From Anaerolineales bacterium (GTDB lineage Bacteria; Chloroflexota; Anaerolineae; Anaerolineales; Villigracilaceae): DNA of 64,000 nucleotides. The notes below the pieces were generated by a model. The model was not told the origin of the DNA. It ran no database searches and saw only the letters and a list, made by a program, of their open reading frames with translations. The translations under genes were made by a program, and so were the position numbers. The stretch lies in the NCBI GenBank assembly GCA_014379595.1, contig JACMLM010000051.1, positions 1 to 64,000 of the forward strand. The letters are read 5' to 3'. Positions 26,747 to 35,125 of this stretch are shown in pieces (the first letter of the stretch is position 1; the number at the start of each line of letters is the position of its first letter).

Positions 26747-27957
26747 AAGCGTCTTTTTTTTCTCTTGGCAACCTTTTTTTCTGGCTTGCTCTGCTATCAG
26801 TACCGGTTAGACCCAGCACAGAATACCCCTCCGGCGAATGGGACCATATTATTGAAAACGAGGAATTCACAGAACCACTTGTGCTGGGTGAGGGTGACGA
26901 CAATACACTGATCATCAATTCCGTTTTTCATGATATTGATGGAGATGCGATCGTTCTGGGGAATGTCTCAAATGTACACATTAAAAACTGCACGATATAC
27001 GAAGTTAACGGAAATGGAATTGTCCTCAGATCCATGCAGGCAACGGACACAGTTACGATAGATGACTGCGAGATTCACGATACAGCCCTTAACGGAATTA
27101 TTGCAAAACAAGGTCCTGAAGAAGGGGTTGACCATACACGACTGATCATCAAAAACAACACATTTTACAGCAATGGAACAACCGAACTGGATCATGCTTT
27201 ATATATACTCGCCCAGGATTCTCGGATCGAAAATAATATTATTTATAAGTCTACGGGAAATGGCATCAGCATTAGAAGTTCTGGTATTGTCACCGGCAAC
27301 AGAATATGGGACGTTAACAAAAGTTGCATACGATACTTCAGCGATAATTTAAAAGGTCCATCAAACACTCTTATCGTAGAGAATAATATATGCCACTTAA
27401 CAGAGGTAGGGTCAGAGTCTCCGGGCATTAGTCTCTTACTGTGGAAAGATACGCCCCTTAACTGGATCGTAGATAATTACATTATCCGATTTAATACAGT
27501 CGTGATGTTTACAGGCCAACGCACCGGGATTGCGGTAGAGTCTGAAAAACTGGATTCAAAAAATATCAGTGTATACGGAAATATAGTTGTAAACACCCAC
27601 AACCTACAGGCGACCATACATAACGAATACATTGACTATTTTTCAAGCAATTACCTCTCAACAAATTTGACGGGTTTTATAGATGCACAAAAACCTCCCT
27701 ATGATTTCCACCTGACCGCCCGTTCGCCCGCTGTTGAATACGCCAACAAGGAATTGGATTTCCCCACATATGATGCCGATGGGAAACTACGGGCAGTTGG
27801 TGATTTAGATGCCGGTGCTTACCAATTGACAAGAAATATCTTCACGCTCCTTTCAGAATCGAGCACAGATACGTCTTTACTATTATTAATTATTCTTGCA
27901 GTTATCTATACAGGATTTATAAGCCTGAAATTCATTGAAAAGCGCAAAGCTATATAA
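26743..27957 (+). CDS. secreted right-handed beta-helix protein
   Basis: A 404-residue protein starting GTG, with an N-terminal hydrophobic segment (ASFFSLGNLFFWLALLSVP) and a parallel beta-helix built of PbH1-type turns (VHIKNCTIYEVNGNGIVLRS, TVTIDDCEIHDTALNGIIAK, IENNIIYKSTGNGISI). A C-terminal membrane helix ends in basic residues (ISLKFIEKRKAI). Such proteins include polysaccharide lyases and epimerases. It may trim or modify the polymer made by this locus; catalytic residues cannot be assigned. Confidence 0.8.
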   Translation: MKASFFSLGNLFFWLALLSVPVRPSTEYPSGEWDHIIENEEFTEPLVLGEGDDNTLIINSVFHDIDGDAIVLGNVSNVHIKNCTIYEVNGNGIVLRSMQATDTVTIDDCEIHDTALNGIIAKQGPEEGVDHTRLIIKNNTFYSNGTTELDHALYILAQDSRIENNIIYKSTGNGISIRSSGIVTGNRIWDVNKSCIRYFSDNLKGPSNTLIVENNICHLTEVGSESPGISLLLWKDTPLNWIVDNYIIRFNTVVMFTGQRTGIAVESEKLDSKNISVYGNIVVNTHNLQATIHNEYIDYFSSNYLSTNLTGFIDAQKPPYDFHLTARSPAVEYANKELDFPTYDADGKLRAVGDLDAGAYQLTRNIFTLLSESSTDTSLLLLIILAVIYTGFISLKFIEKRKAI

Positions 27958-27995
27958 ATTAAGTTTTTCAATCAAAAGTTATTACCCGGAAACAA

Positions 27996-28679
27996 TCAAT
28001 GCGCCCCTCGTCGTTCAAAGACAGCAATGATTGTACGAAACAAAATAACAATGTCCAACCATAGGCTTGATCGCTCGATATAGGCTATATCAAGGCGCAA
28101 ACGCTGATCAAACTCCAGGCGACCGCGTCCTTCAATTTGCCATAAACCAGTCATTCCCGGAACGACATCGAGGCGTTCAGTTTGCCACAATTCATATGTA
28201 TCCGCACTAAAGGATGTGGGACGAGGTCCCACGAGACTCATGTCCCCCAGTAGAACATTTAAAAGCTGGGGAAGTTCATCCAAGCTTGTCTTGCGGAGAA
28301 TACGCCCGATAAAGGTGATTCGCGGATCATTTGTGATTTTAAAATCAGGCCATTTCAGTTCATTTAGATGGGCATAACTTGTCTTTAATTCTTCAGCGTT
28401 GGGAACCATGGTACGGAATTTAAACATACGAAAACGTTTTCCATTTTTACCAGTGCGCAATTGGAAAAAAATCACCGGCGCACCAGGTGCCGTCAGCCAA
28501 ATTAAAAAGCTGGTTACAAGCAACAGAGGCAACCAGAGAGGCAGGGAGACCGTCAGCAAGAAGAGATCAAATATTCTTTTGGCAAGAATATATGCAGGAC
28601 CTTTTACTATCCGCTTTTCTGGATCAAAATTCTTAATCCATGCTCTTTTTTCTACAGAAGCAATATGAAGTGATCCCAT
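27996..28679 (-). CDS. undecaprenyl-phosphate sugar phosphotransferase (short WcaJ-like)
   Basis: A 227-residue bacterial sugar transferase that starts lipid-linked repeat-unit synthesis. One membrane hairpin ([23 protein letters not shown]) precedes the conserved catalytic part: [33 protein letters not shown] (DE pair) and PGMTGLWQ...GR. It lacks the N-terminal four-helix and CoA-binding-like part of long WcaJ/WbaP, so it is the minimal form. It is transcribed against the rest of the locus and 1 base after the gene at 28681. Confidence 0.93.
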   Translation of the reverse strand: MGSLHIASVEKRAWIKNFDPEKRIVKGPAYILAKRIFDLFLLTVSLPLWLPLLLVTSFLIWLTAPGAPVIFFQLRTGKNGKRFRMFKFRTMVPNAEELKTSYAHLNELKWPDFKITNDPRITFIGRILRKTSLDELPQLLNVLLGDMSLVGPRPTSFSADTYELWQTERLDVVPGMTGLWQIEGRGRLEFDQRLRLDIAYIERSSLWLDIVILFRTIIAVFERRGAH

Positions 28680-28680
28680 A

Positions 28681-29619
28681 TTATCCTACATCCTTAAAAA
28701 CTTTATTTAAAATCGCATCGTTCGTAAAATTTGGTAGTGGTGCAAGGCGCGTCCGCGCCGTTCTCAAAAGATCTTCAAAAGTTAGGGCTTCGTCCGGGAA
28801 GGAAGCCGCGCCGTATTGAACTTGAAGCCCTGTTTTATTCTCAATCGCTTGCGAGATACGTGTTGCAAACAATTCAACACTGCTCATATTTGTCTCCGGA
28901 CATAAAATGATATAACATCCCTGTTGATCGCGCAGGAACAGATCTGTTTGACGAAGGAGCTCTGTGATAATTTGCCCCACTTGAACAAATGTAAAATGCT
29001 CCATTAAGTCATTGCGAATACTTTTTACCTTTTTTGTTGTGTAATCGTCTGCATCCAGTTTGATCACCAGGAGACTCAAAGGGCGTTGATATCGCCGACT
29101 ACGGGTCAATTCCAACTTGATGCGCGGGCGTTCAGATTCTATATCCGGCACATGGGATGGAAAAGTTTCCAGCGCCAACGCATCCAACAAAGACTCGGCC
29201 AAGCGCACCTGAGTTGCCATCTGATGTGTGAGCCATACCCCCATCCCCAAAAAGATCAACTCAAGTACTATTGCTGAAAGATCAGTTGAATCAGTCGATT
29301 TTGTTCTATCAAGAGATTGCAAAAGAATAAAGTACATTCCAGTCCACACCAGTATAGGAACATACACAGATACCTTTGAAAGGGATGGAAGTAAAAATGT
29401 GACAGGAAGCGCCACCATGATCGTCAAATAAAAATAGGACGGAAAGTTAATGATTGGGCTATCCACATTATCTTTCTGACCCAAAATAAGAACGATTGCC
29501 AGATATATTGCCAAACCTAAAAACGACCGCTTAAAGCTCGTCATTGCATCCGTCCCATCCTTCTGAATTGTGAACATAGAAACACGGACAAAAGTTTTGC
29601 GTTCTATACGTTGATACAT
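28681..29619 (-). CDS. membrane protein with degenerate GGDEF domain
   Basis: A 312-residue protein: four or five N-terminal hydrophobic segments up to about residue 150, then a GGDEF-like domain (RRYQRPLSLLVIKLDADDYTTKK). At the active-site loop, where GG(D/E)EF is expected, it reads RDQQGCYIIL. This means it is very unlikely to make c-di-GMP. It may bind a nucleotide or act as a regulator of the sugar transferase downstream, with which it forms a two-gene unit. Several starts are possible; an internal ATG at 29544 also has a purine-rich leader. Confidence 0.75.
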   Translation of the reverse strand: MYQRIERKTFVRVSMFTIQKDGTDAMTSFKRSFLGLAIYLAIVLILGQKDNVDSPIINFPSYFYLTIMVALPVTFLLPSLSKVSVYVPILVWTGMYFILLQSLDRTKSTDSTDLSAIVLELIFLGMGVWLTHQMATQVRLAESLLDALALETFPSHVPDIESERPRIKLELTRSRRYQRPLSLLVIKLDADDYTTKKVKSIRNDLMEHFTFVQVGQIITELLRQTDLFLRDQQGCYIILCPETNMSSVELFATRISQAIENKTGLQVQYGAASFPDEALTFEDLLRTARTRLAPLPNFTNDAILNKVFKDVG

Positions 29620-29782
29620 TAACGATGCACATTAAAAAATGTTATGATGGGAATGGAATGAGTTTAAAGCGCTGATGCCTTTTGACAATTATGGGTTCAG
29701 CCATAATTTTGGATGGTTAACGACCATTATGGTGTGTCTTGGCAGATGAACCGGAGATAGTGAGCAACCCCACGCACCTTGC

Positions 29783-29830
29783 ATTTTCTGCTCCCAAGCA
29801 GAGTCCACGCCTGCCCCAGGTAGGCATCGC
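29783..29830 (+). repeat. attC-like repeat copy g (partial)
   Basis: GCATTTTCTGCTCCCAAGCAGAGTCCACGCCTGCCCCAGGTAGGC keeps the hairpin and CCACGCC part of the family but lacks the terminal GTTRRRY. It sits just before the NTF2-like gene. Confidence 0.55.
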
Positions 29831-29844
29831 ACATGGAGATTCCA

Positions 29845-30219
29845 ATGTCTGAGCAAGTGACTGTCGAATTGTTGAAGGGATTTCTGGAAGCGTTCAACCT
29901 CCACGACCTGGACTCAATCATGGACTATTTCGCAGATGATTGCGTCTTTTACATGCCCAGAGGAGCCAAACCGCGTGGCGATCAATATGTCGGGAAGAAT
30001 GAGGTTCGGGCAGGGTTAGCAAAACGATTTGAAGGGATACCGGATGTGCATTATGGGAACGACCAGCACTGGATCTGTGGTGATCTTGGTGTCTCAGAAT
30101 GGATACTTACTGGCACATCTACATCAGGTCAACGCATGGAAGTGCGAGGAGTTGACCTGCTTGAGTTCGCTCAGGGAAAGGTAATCCGCAAGGATTCTTT
30201 CTGGAAAATACTTGAGTGA
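29845..30219 (+). CDS. SnoaL/NTF2-like protein
   Basis: A 124-residue cone-shaped NTF2-fold protein (LKGFLEAFNLHDLDSIMDYFADDCVFYMPRG...). This fold covers small isomerases, hydrolases and binding proteins; the His/Asp set here does not identify a substrate. GGAG lies before ATG 29845; an in-frame ATG at 29833 overlaps that site. It is flanked by repeat copies g and h, as a one-gene cassette would be. Confidence 0.85.
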   Translation: MSEQVTVELLKGFLEAFNLHDLDSIMDYFADDCVFYMPRGAKPRGDQYVGKNEVRAGLAKRFEGIPDVHYGNDQHWICGDLGVSEWILTGTSTSGQRMEVRGVDLLEFAQGKVIRKDSFWKILE

Positions 30220-30304
30220 GCCGCAAGGTCTTGGAAATATGAAGCAAGATTTCCCGATGTTGTTTCTACATTGCACCTTGCTCGCACAGACGCCAAGGAC
30301 AGGT

Positions 30305-30348
30305 TGACTTCGAGTTTTTCTTCTCACAAGCAGAGCAAAACGTTAGGC
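30305..30348 (+). repeat. attC-like repeat copy h (short)
   Basis: GACTTCGAGTTTTTCTTCTCACAAGCAGAG followed directly by CAAAACGTTAGGC. The central CCACGCCC part is deleted. Core GTTAGGC at 30342-30348. Confidence 0.6.
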
Positions 30349-30381
30349 GTTTCCGCACAAAACGTCAAAGGTAGGTGAAAA

Positions 30382-31137
30382 GTGAAAATCTTCGGTAGAA
30401 CAATAACTCCTTTATTTTTAGCGGTAGTAATACTGGCATCTTGTAACAGCTTCAAACCAACTCCCACGACAAGTTCAGCAGATATGATGGAAACCGCTAT
30501 ATCCACCGCCAGTACAGCATTTGCTGAGACACAGAGAATTTCTACGAACACGCCTCTTCCTCTTCCCACGATATTTTTTCCTACAACACCAATACCTATT
30601 TCTTCTACTGCGTTGGGACCGTCATCAACGCCGCTGGTTTTCACAGACCCTTCCATACCTTTGTCAGAGCGGATCGTTTATTACTACTTTGTGCTATCCG
30701 CGGAAAATCCCATCCCGGAAGGAACTGTACTTGCGGTTCATCTCCTTGCGCCAACATACTCTGACGAAACCTATACCTCTGACACAGTTGCTAACCTTAA
30801 GACAGCACTCAGAATCGTTCTAAACGATAGCAGAAATATTTGGATCGGCAGTGATCTGGAAATTGACAATGTTAATTTTCGCAATGGTCACGCAGACGTG
30901 GTCCTGCAGGGTGAGTATTTTGGAATAGGGGGCGCCGTGCTTGAGGCTGCTAGCAGGCAGATCCTATTGACGGTGTTTGCGAATCCCTCGGTGCAGACCG
31001 CGACCATCTCGCTTAACGGAGACACTATTTGGAATTTGGGTGTCTCCCTTGAAGAGAATGCCAAGCCTGACGACTACGTGTATACTCGTGTTGAAATTGA
31101 AACGTTTATAAACGAACATGCTTATGTGCCACCATGA
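30382..31137 (+). CDS. lipoprotein with GerMN-like domain
   Basis: A 251-residue predicted lipoprotein: signal ending LAVVILASC (Cys21), a Thr/Pro/Ser-rich linker to about residue 95, and a GerMN-type domain to the end (HADVVLQGEYFGIGGAVLEA, ILLTVFANPSVQTATISLNG). GerMN domains occur in spore germination and lipoprotein LpqB-like proteins. The start is GTG at 30382. No spore genes are near; a surface or cell-wall role is inferred. Confidence 0.7.
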   Translation: MKIFGRTITPLFLAVVILASCNSFKPTPTTSSADMMETAISTASTAFAETQRISTNTPLPLPTIFFPTTPIPISSTALGPSSTPLVFTDPSIPLSERIVYYYFVLSAENPIPEGTVLAVHLLAPTYSDETYTSDTVANLKTALRIVLNDSRNIWIGSDLEIDNVNFRNGHADVVLQGEYFGIGGAVLEAASRQILLTVFANPSVQTATISLNGDTIWNLGVSLEENAKPDDYVYTRVEIETFINEHAYVPP

Positions 31138-31210
31138 CGCATAGGAGAATGAAGTGTTTGTTGAGAAGCAACCACGTCCAATCCAAGCCATTAGCACTAG
31201 GATTTCTCTT

Positions 31211-31636
31211 ATGAACGAATCATCAATCGCAAATTACATCAGTCAAACTTTTCCAGAAATCCAAACAACTACAAACTTCGGATACACTTTCTTTTTCTAT
31301 CGGGACGATCACATGCTCCCCTTCGCAACTATCGCATCATCAGATAATGAATATGAGAGTATCTCCCACCTAAACCGTCCAGGAGTATTTAGGCTGAATA
31401 TTGGCGTCAGTAAACAGACTTTCCAATCTCTGTTCGGTACGGCAAAAATTGATGTCAGCAGCTATGATTTCACCGTTCTAGATGTGATCATGCCCCATCC
31501 CGATTATGCACAACAAAATTTCATATGTGTGCTTTCGCCAAGCGAAGCGACGTTTGAGAGAATCCGCGTTTTGCTTGCTGAAGCCTATAATATTGCTGTT
31601 CGGAGATACACAAGACGAAATAAAAAGAATGAGTAA
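31211..31636 (+). CDS. DUF6194-like protein
   Basis: A 141-residue protein whose pattern (GYTFFFYRDDHMLPFATI, LNRPGVFRLNIGVSKQTFQSLFG, DVIMPHPDYAQQNFICVLSPS) I recognise as the DUF6194 family. Biochemical function is unknown. The ATG at 31211 gives the family's usual length; an upstream GTG frame from 31154 has no counterpart in the family. It follows the lipoprotein by 73 bases. Confidence 0.7.
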   Translation: MNESSIANYISQTFPEIQTTTNFGYTFFFYRDDHMLPFATIASSDNEYESISHLNRPGVFRLNIGVSKQTFQSLFGTAKIDVSSYDFTVLDVIMPHPDYAQQNFICVLSPSEATFERIRVLLAEAYNIAVRRYTRRNKKNE

Positions 31637-31673
31637 TGATCAGAATGCAAATCATCAATCTACTTGATAGCGT

Positions 31674-32732
31674 TTGATAAAGATACTAAATATATTGAAA
31701 ACAATATTTCGCTTTCTTCTTACGAAAATCCTGCGTGCGGTCGCTATTCTAGTCGGCGTGACACTGATCGTATTTCTATTAATACACGCCATTGATGGCA
31801 ATCCCTGGGAGAATTTTTCAAGCGAGCAACGCCTGATGATGGGAATAGTTACTAATACATCCGTTATCGATATGCTTAACCATCATTTCGGATTAGACCT
31901 GCCTTTATGGCGTCAATTTACGCGCTACTTTATTGGTGACTTCAATGAAGATGGAAATTTATTCTGCGGCGCAATATGCGGCAATCTTGGCCCATCCATT
32001 TCCCAGCATGGGCGAAGCGTACAGGATGTTATTTTTAGGGCTCCATCAGGATTAACTTTTTGGGAGAGTCGCTTCGGGTACTCCATTCGTCTTGTTCTAT
32101 TTAGTTCATTGATAGTTATTGGGGTCGGACTCCCATTGGGGATTTGGAGCGCGACGAAACCTGGTTCAGTATTAAGCCGAACTATCTCAATTGGACTGAC
32201 AGCATTGACCTCCATTCCTAACTTTGTACTCGGTCTGTTGGCGATCATAGTATTTGCCTCATGGCTAAAGATTCTAAAAGTCATACCAGATTGGAATGAC
32301 CCAATCAATTGGATTATCCCTGCTATTGTGCTAGCGGCAATGCCGATGGCTAACTTTGCCAGAGTGACGCGCGCCTCCTTAATAAATATTTTGAATGAAG
32401 ATTACATCCGCACCGCTCGCGGAAAAGGGCTGGCAGAAACGCGTATTATGCTCATACACCAAATACCCAATATGCTGGCTCCGATCATCACTTTTCTAGG
32501 GCAAACTTTTATGGAGATGTTCACAGGATTATTAATTGTGGAAAACCTGTATGCATTTCCCGGGTTTGGTCGGGGATTCTGGGAAGCTGTACTAAAGTTG
32601 GATTATCCAATGATCATGGGTTTGACCTTGATTTATGCAAGTGGTATCTTGCTTATCAATATTTTGACGGAGTTTCTGTGTGAACTGGTTGATCCTCGCA
32701 TCCGTTTATCCAAGCAGCAAGGTGCTCCTTAA
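31674..32732 (+). CDS. dipeptide/oligopeptide ABC transporter permease (DppB-like)
   Basis: A 352-residue permease with six or so helices. The binding-protein-dependent transport loop reads RTARGKGLAETRIMLIHQIPNMLAPIITF (EAA-type), and the end has LTEFLCELVDPRIRL. The N-terminus LRAVAILVGVTLIVFLLIHAIDGNP is typical of DppB/OppB. The start is uncertain: TTG at 31674 is the first start after a stop. Its stop overlaps the next start (TAATG). No ATPase or binding protein lies beside it. Confidence 0.9.
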   Translation: MIKILNILKTIFRFLLTKILRAVAILVGVTLIVFLLIHAIDGNPWENFSSEQRLMMGIVTNTSVIDMLNHHFGLDLPLWRQFTRYFIGDFNEDGNLFCGAICGNLGPSISQHGRSVQDVIFRAPSGLTFWESRFGYSIRLVLFSSLIVIGVGLPLGIWSATKPGSVLSRTISIGLTALTSIPNFVLGLLAIIVFASWLKILKVIPDWNDPINWIIPAIVLAAMPMANFARVTRASLINILNEDYIRTARGKGLAETRIMLIHQIPNMLAPIITFLGQTFMEMFTGLLIVENLYAFPGFGRGFWEAVLKLDYPMIMGLTLIYASGILLINILTEFLCELVDPRIRLSKQQGAP

Positions 32733-33637
32733 TGAAGCTGTTGCGATGGAAACGAGCTTTGCACAACAAAACAGTTTGGTTCAGCCTGATCGTAATCTTA
32801 ACTTTCATACTGATATCTATTTTGACTCCCTTTATTGCCCCACATGATCCATATGAAATGAGTATTGGCAATTCTAATCTACCTCCCATATGGGTTCAGA
32901 ATAAGTCCCCTGTTGGAATGCAAGAGTTTGTACTTGGTACTGATCAATTCGGTCGTGATATTCTCAGCCGTCTGCTTTATGGAACACGAACCGCTCTTTT
33001 TCTGGCACTAACAGCTGTTCCCATATCAGCATTGATTGGCATGTTAGTTGGGTTGATAACGGGCTATGCAGACAGACAAGTTGATGCAGTAATCATGTTC
33101 TTTACCGATATCGTTAATTCTTTACCCAATATCATGTTTTTGGTCATACTCGTACTTATTTTTCGTGGCTTGCTAACCCCAACCTGGTCGCATGGATTGT
33201 TTACATTGGTCATAGGTTTTGCAGCAGTCAGTTGGGTGAGCCTGGCACGCCTGATCCGTATCAGTGTATTGCAGCTCAAATCTCAATTATTCGTGGAAGC
33301 GGCGGTAAGCATTGGTGTAACTCCCCGGCGAATCATTACTCATCATATTTTGCCTAACATACTCCATTTGACACTGGTCTGGATCATTAACAATATTCCT
33401 GTGGTCATCCTGCTTGAAGCAGTACTCGGATATATAGGCATTGGGGTAACCCGCACGGTTGACGGCGGCGAATTCACTGTTGTTAGTTGGGGTGGAATGT
33501 TTTTCTCTGGCCGCTCAGCGTTGAACCATAACCCATTAATGCTGATCATTCCTTCACTATGCATTTTTTTAATTTCAATGAGTTTTCTTTTAATGGGGGA
33601 TTTTCTGAACGGAATCACTCGCCAAGAACAGGAATAA
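32732..33637 (+). CDS. dipeptide/oligopeptide ABC transporter permease (DppC-like)
   Basis: A 301-residue partner permease. APHDPYEMSIGNSNLPP and VLGTDQFGRDILSRLLYGTRTAL are DppC/OppC hallmarks, and the EAA loop VEAAVSIGVTPRRIITHHILPNIL follows. It is coupled to DppB by a one-base overlap. The pair would form the membrane channel of a peptide importer, but the ATPases and the solute-binding protein must come from elsewhere in the genome. Confidence 0.9.
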   Translation: MKLLRWKRALHNKTVWFSLIVILTFILISILTPFIAPHDPYEMSIGNSNLPPIWVQNKSPVGMQEFVLGTDQFGRDILSRLLYGTRTALFLALTAVPISALIGMLVGLITGYADRQVDAVIMFFTDIVNSLPNIMFLVILVLIFRGLLTPTWSHGLFTLVIGFAAVSWVSLARLIRISVLQLKSQLFVEAAVSIGVTPRRIITHHILPNILHLTLVWIINNIPVVILLEAVLGYIGIGVTRTVDGGEFTVVSWGGMFFSGRSALNHNPLMLIIPSLCIFLISMSFLLMGDFLNGITRQEQE

Positions 33638-33681
33638 TGAACTTAACACTTTACGCGATGTATAGAAAACGTTTTAGCCTT

Positions 33682-33706
33682 TGGGCCAAAACGTAAATCG
33701 TTAGGC
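33682..33706 (+). repeat. attC-like right end (copy i)
   Basis: This right end reads AAAACGTAAATCGTTAGGC and matches the family end AACGCAAACCGTTRGGC. The core GTTAGGC lies at 33700-33706 and is followed by TGCTT. The sequence AAGCAGCCCAAC at 34261-34272, after the VOC gene, is the near-complement of GTTAGGCTGCTT, so the gene between is framed like an integron cassette. Confidence 0.6.
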
Positions 33707-33734
33707 TGCTTCCGTTCGCCTATCAATACCGCGA

Positions 33735-33763
33735 TTGACATTTTAGAACATATATTCTAAAAT
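33735..33763 (+). promoter_or_regulatory. consensus promoter with LexA-type dyad
   Basis: TTGACA (33735-33740), a 17-base spacer and TAAAAT (33758-33763). A perfect inverted repeat TTTTAGAA-CATATA-TTCTAAAA (33741-33762) fills the spacer and overlaps -10. The core GAA-N6-TTC has the spacing of the Gram-positive LexA box (GAAC-N4-GTTC). The DinB gene promoter at 36167 has the same geometry. It should drive the VOC gene at 33833. Confidence 0.7.
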
Positions 33764-33832
33764 AATATGGTGCAGGAAATTCACGAACCTGCAATTGATC
33801 ACCTTTGCAAATCTACCATTAGGAGATGATCT

Positions 33833-34246
33833 ATGACTGAGATTACGGAAACATCTACCAAAACTAATACTTGGGCCAAGGGAATATTCGCAATTACCCT
33901 ATTTACTGAGAATCTTGACCAGGCTAAAGAGTTTTACCAGAATGTTTTTGGGCTCCCAATAGATTTTGAAGATACCGCTTCAGTTGTATTCAAATTTGGT
34001 GGCACCTTGGTCAATTTGTTAAAGATTACAGAAGCCAATGAACTTATCGAACCCGCCAATGTAGCGAATCGCGAGTCTGGAGCCCGCCATGTGTTCACAA
34101 TCATGGTTGATGACGTAGATGCGATGTGTGCCACGTTAGTCAATCGTGGAGTAAAACTACTGAATGGTCCAATGGATCGACCTTGGGGTATTCGTACAGC
34201 TAGCTTCATGGATCCTGGAGGGCACATCTGGGAAATTGCTAAATAA
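33833..34246 (+). CDS. VOC/glyoxalase superfamily protein
   Basis: A 137-residue vicinal-oxygen-chelate protein: FAITLFTENLDQAKEFYQNVFGLP in the first beta-alpha-beta-beta-beta unit and MDPGGHIWEIAK at the end. Such proteins include glyoxalases, dioxygenases and antibiotic-resistance (bleomycin-type) proteins. Metal ligands cannot be assigned with certainty. It has its own consensus promoter with an operator and a good RBS (TTAGGAGATG). Confidence 0.9.
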   Translation: MTEITETSTKTNTWAKGIFAITLFTENLDQAKEFYQNVFGLPIDFEDTASVVFKFGGTLVNLLKITEANELIEPANVANRESGARHVFTIMVDDVDAMCATLVNRGVKLLNGPMDRPWGIRTASFMDPGGHIWEIAK

Positions 34247-34260
34247 GATAGCTCGAACTT

Positions 34261-34292
34261 AAGCAGCCCAACAAAATTACAATATACTGTAA
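34261..34292 (+). promoter_or_regulatory. cassette end GCAGCCCAAC and TTACA-N6-TGTAA dyad
   Basis: GCCCAAC (34266-34272) fits the RYYYAAC core. Immediately after it, TTACA-ATATAC-TGTAA (34277-34292) is a perfect 5-bp dyad that ends 2 bases before the ATG of the DUF1905 gene, and it contains TATACT, a possible -10. There is no RBS there, so an operator and a leaderless start are possible. Confidence 0.4.
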
Positions 34293-34294
34293 CT

Positions 34295-34582
34295 ATGAAT
34301 TTCGAAATCAAAGACAAAATCTGGTACTGGCGTGGCCCTGCCCCATTTTACTTCGTTACGGTTCCAGCGAAGCAGAGCCGCGACATAAAAGATATATCAG
34401 GATTAGTGACATATGGCTGGGGAATGATTCCCGTCACTGTTCAAATTGGGAAAACTGAGTGGAAGACCTCTTTATGGCCCAAAAATGACCTTTATATTGT
34501 GCCTATCAAAGTGAGCGTCCGAAAAGCAGAAAAGCTTGACGAAGGCGATACGATCACTGTGCGACTCGAAGTTCGTTTATAA
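34295..34582 (+). CDS. DUF1905 domain protein
   Basis: A 95-residue protein fitting the DUF1905 family (KIWYWRGPAPFYFVTVPAKQSRDI, YGWGMIPVTVQIGKTEWKTSLWPKNDLYIVPIK, DTITVRLEV). Family members are beta-rich and often linked with YdeI/OmpD-like domains; no activity is established. It begins 22 bases after the cassette-end core GCCCAAC and has no clear RBS. Confidence 0.8.
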   Translation: MNFEIKDKIWYWRGPAPFYFVTVPAKQSRDIKDISGLVTYGWGMIPVTVQIGKTEWKTSLWPKNDLYIVPIKVSVRKAEKLDEGDTITVRLEVRL

Positions 34583-34648
34583 AATAATTCGTTTGAGTCG
34601 GCCATTCATTCCAGCAGCAGACTCAATACTATTTTGGAGAAAACACCC

Positions 34649-34918
34649 ATGGCCAAGCAACCCGAGTTTAACAAGTATTTACCCTTGGAGGAATGGTTTC
34701 GCAAGCAACCAACTACCCCAGAACAGATCGAGCTAACTTTTGACCAAGTTGAGGAGATTCTGGGAGCGCCTTTGCCCGCATCGGCGACCAAACTAAAAAC
34801 CTGGTGGACAAATGTCCAACCCAAGATTCAAAGTCACCGCACGGCCTGGCTCAACAATGGTTGGATGGTGACAGAATTCGACCAACAAGCTAGATGGGTA
34901 AGGTTTGTCCGAGCTTAA
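34649..34918 (+). CDS. DUF7662-like small protein
   Basis: An 89-residue protein with the pattern YLPLEEWFRKQPTTPEQIELTFDQVEEILGAPLPASA and TWWTNVQPKIQSHRTAWLNNGWMVTEFD. I recognise this as a DUF7662-type module that often accompanies DNA-related proteins. ATG 34649 is preceded by GGAG; an in-frame TTG at 34634 is less likely. Function unknown. Confidence 0.7.
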   Translation: MAKQPEFNKYLPLEEWFRKQPTTPEQIELTFDQVEEILGAPLPASATKLKTWWTNVQPKIQSHRTAWLNNGWMVTEFDQQARWVRFVRA

Positions 34919-34960
34919 TACTTCAATAGGATTTCATATCCGAGGCTCCACCAAAATTTC

Positions 34961-34989
34961 TTGACACATATTATTCTCTCATATAAAAT
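34961..34989 (+). promoter_or_regulatory. consensus sigma70-type promoter
   Basis: TTGACA (34961-34966), a 17-base spacer and TAAAAT (34984-34989). It is followed by an imperfect dyad TAGAA-ACACTG-TTCCA (34989-35004), which again shows GAA-N6-TTC. It precedes the 20-codon open frame at 35031. Confidence 0.75.
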
Positions 34990-35030
34990 AGAAACACTGT
35001 TCCAAAATAAGAAAAGGAGGCACGAAAAAT

Positions 35031-35093
35031 ATGGCAACCATTAACTTCCCCCAAAATGTCATTCTGAGCGCGCCTCTCACAGGTGAATTTTAG
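35031..35093 (+). CDS. 20-residue micro-ORF
   Basis: ATG at 35031 follows AAAAGGAGG by 11 bases, a very strong ribosome site, and opens a frame of 20 codons (MATINFPQNV then ILSAPLTGEF) ended by TAG. It has its own promoter at 34961 and two hairpins after it. The tail SAPLTGE resembles the start of sugar-PTS EIIA domains, so it may be the stub of an internally deleted gene; or it is a true small peptide or a leader. I cannot decide. Confidence 0.5.
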   Translation: MATINFPQNVILSAPLTGEF

Positions 35094-35125
35094 CAACGAT
35101 CTGATTCGTTTCCTTTAACTCATGC

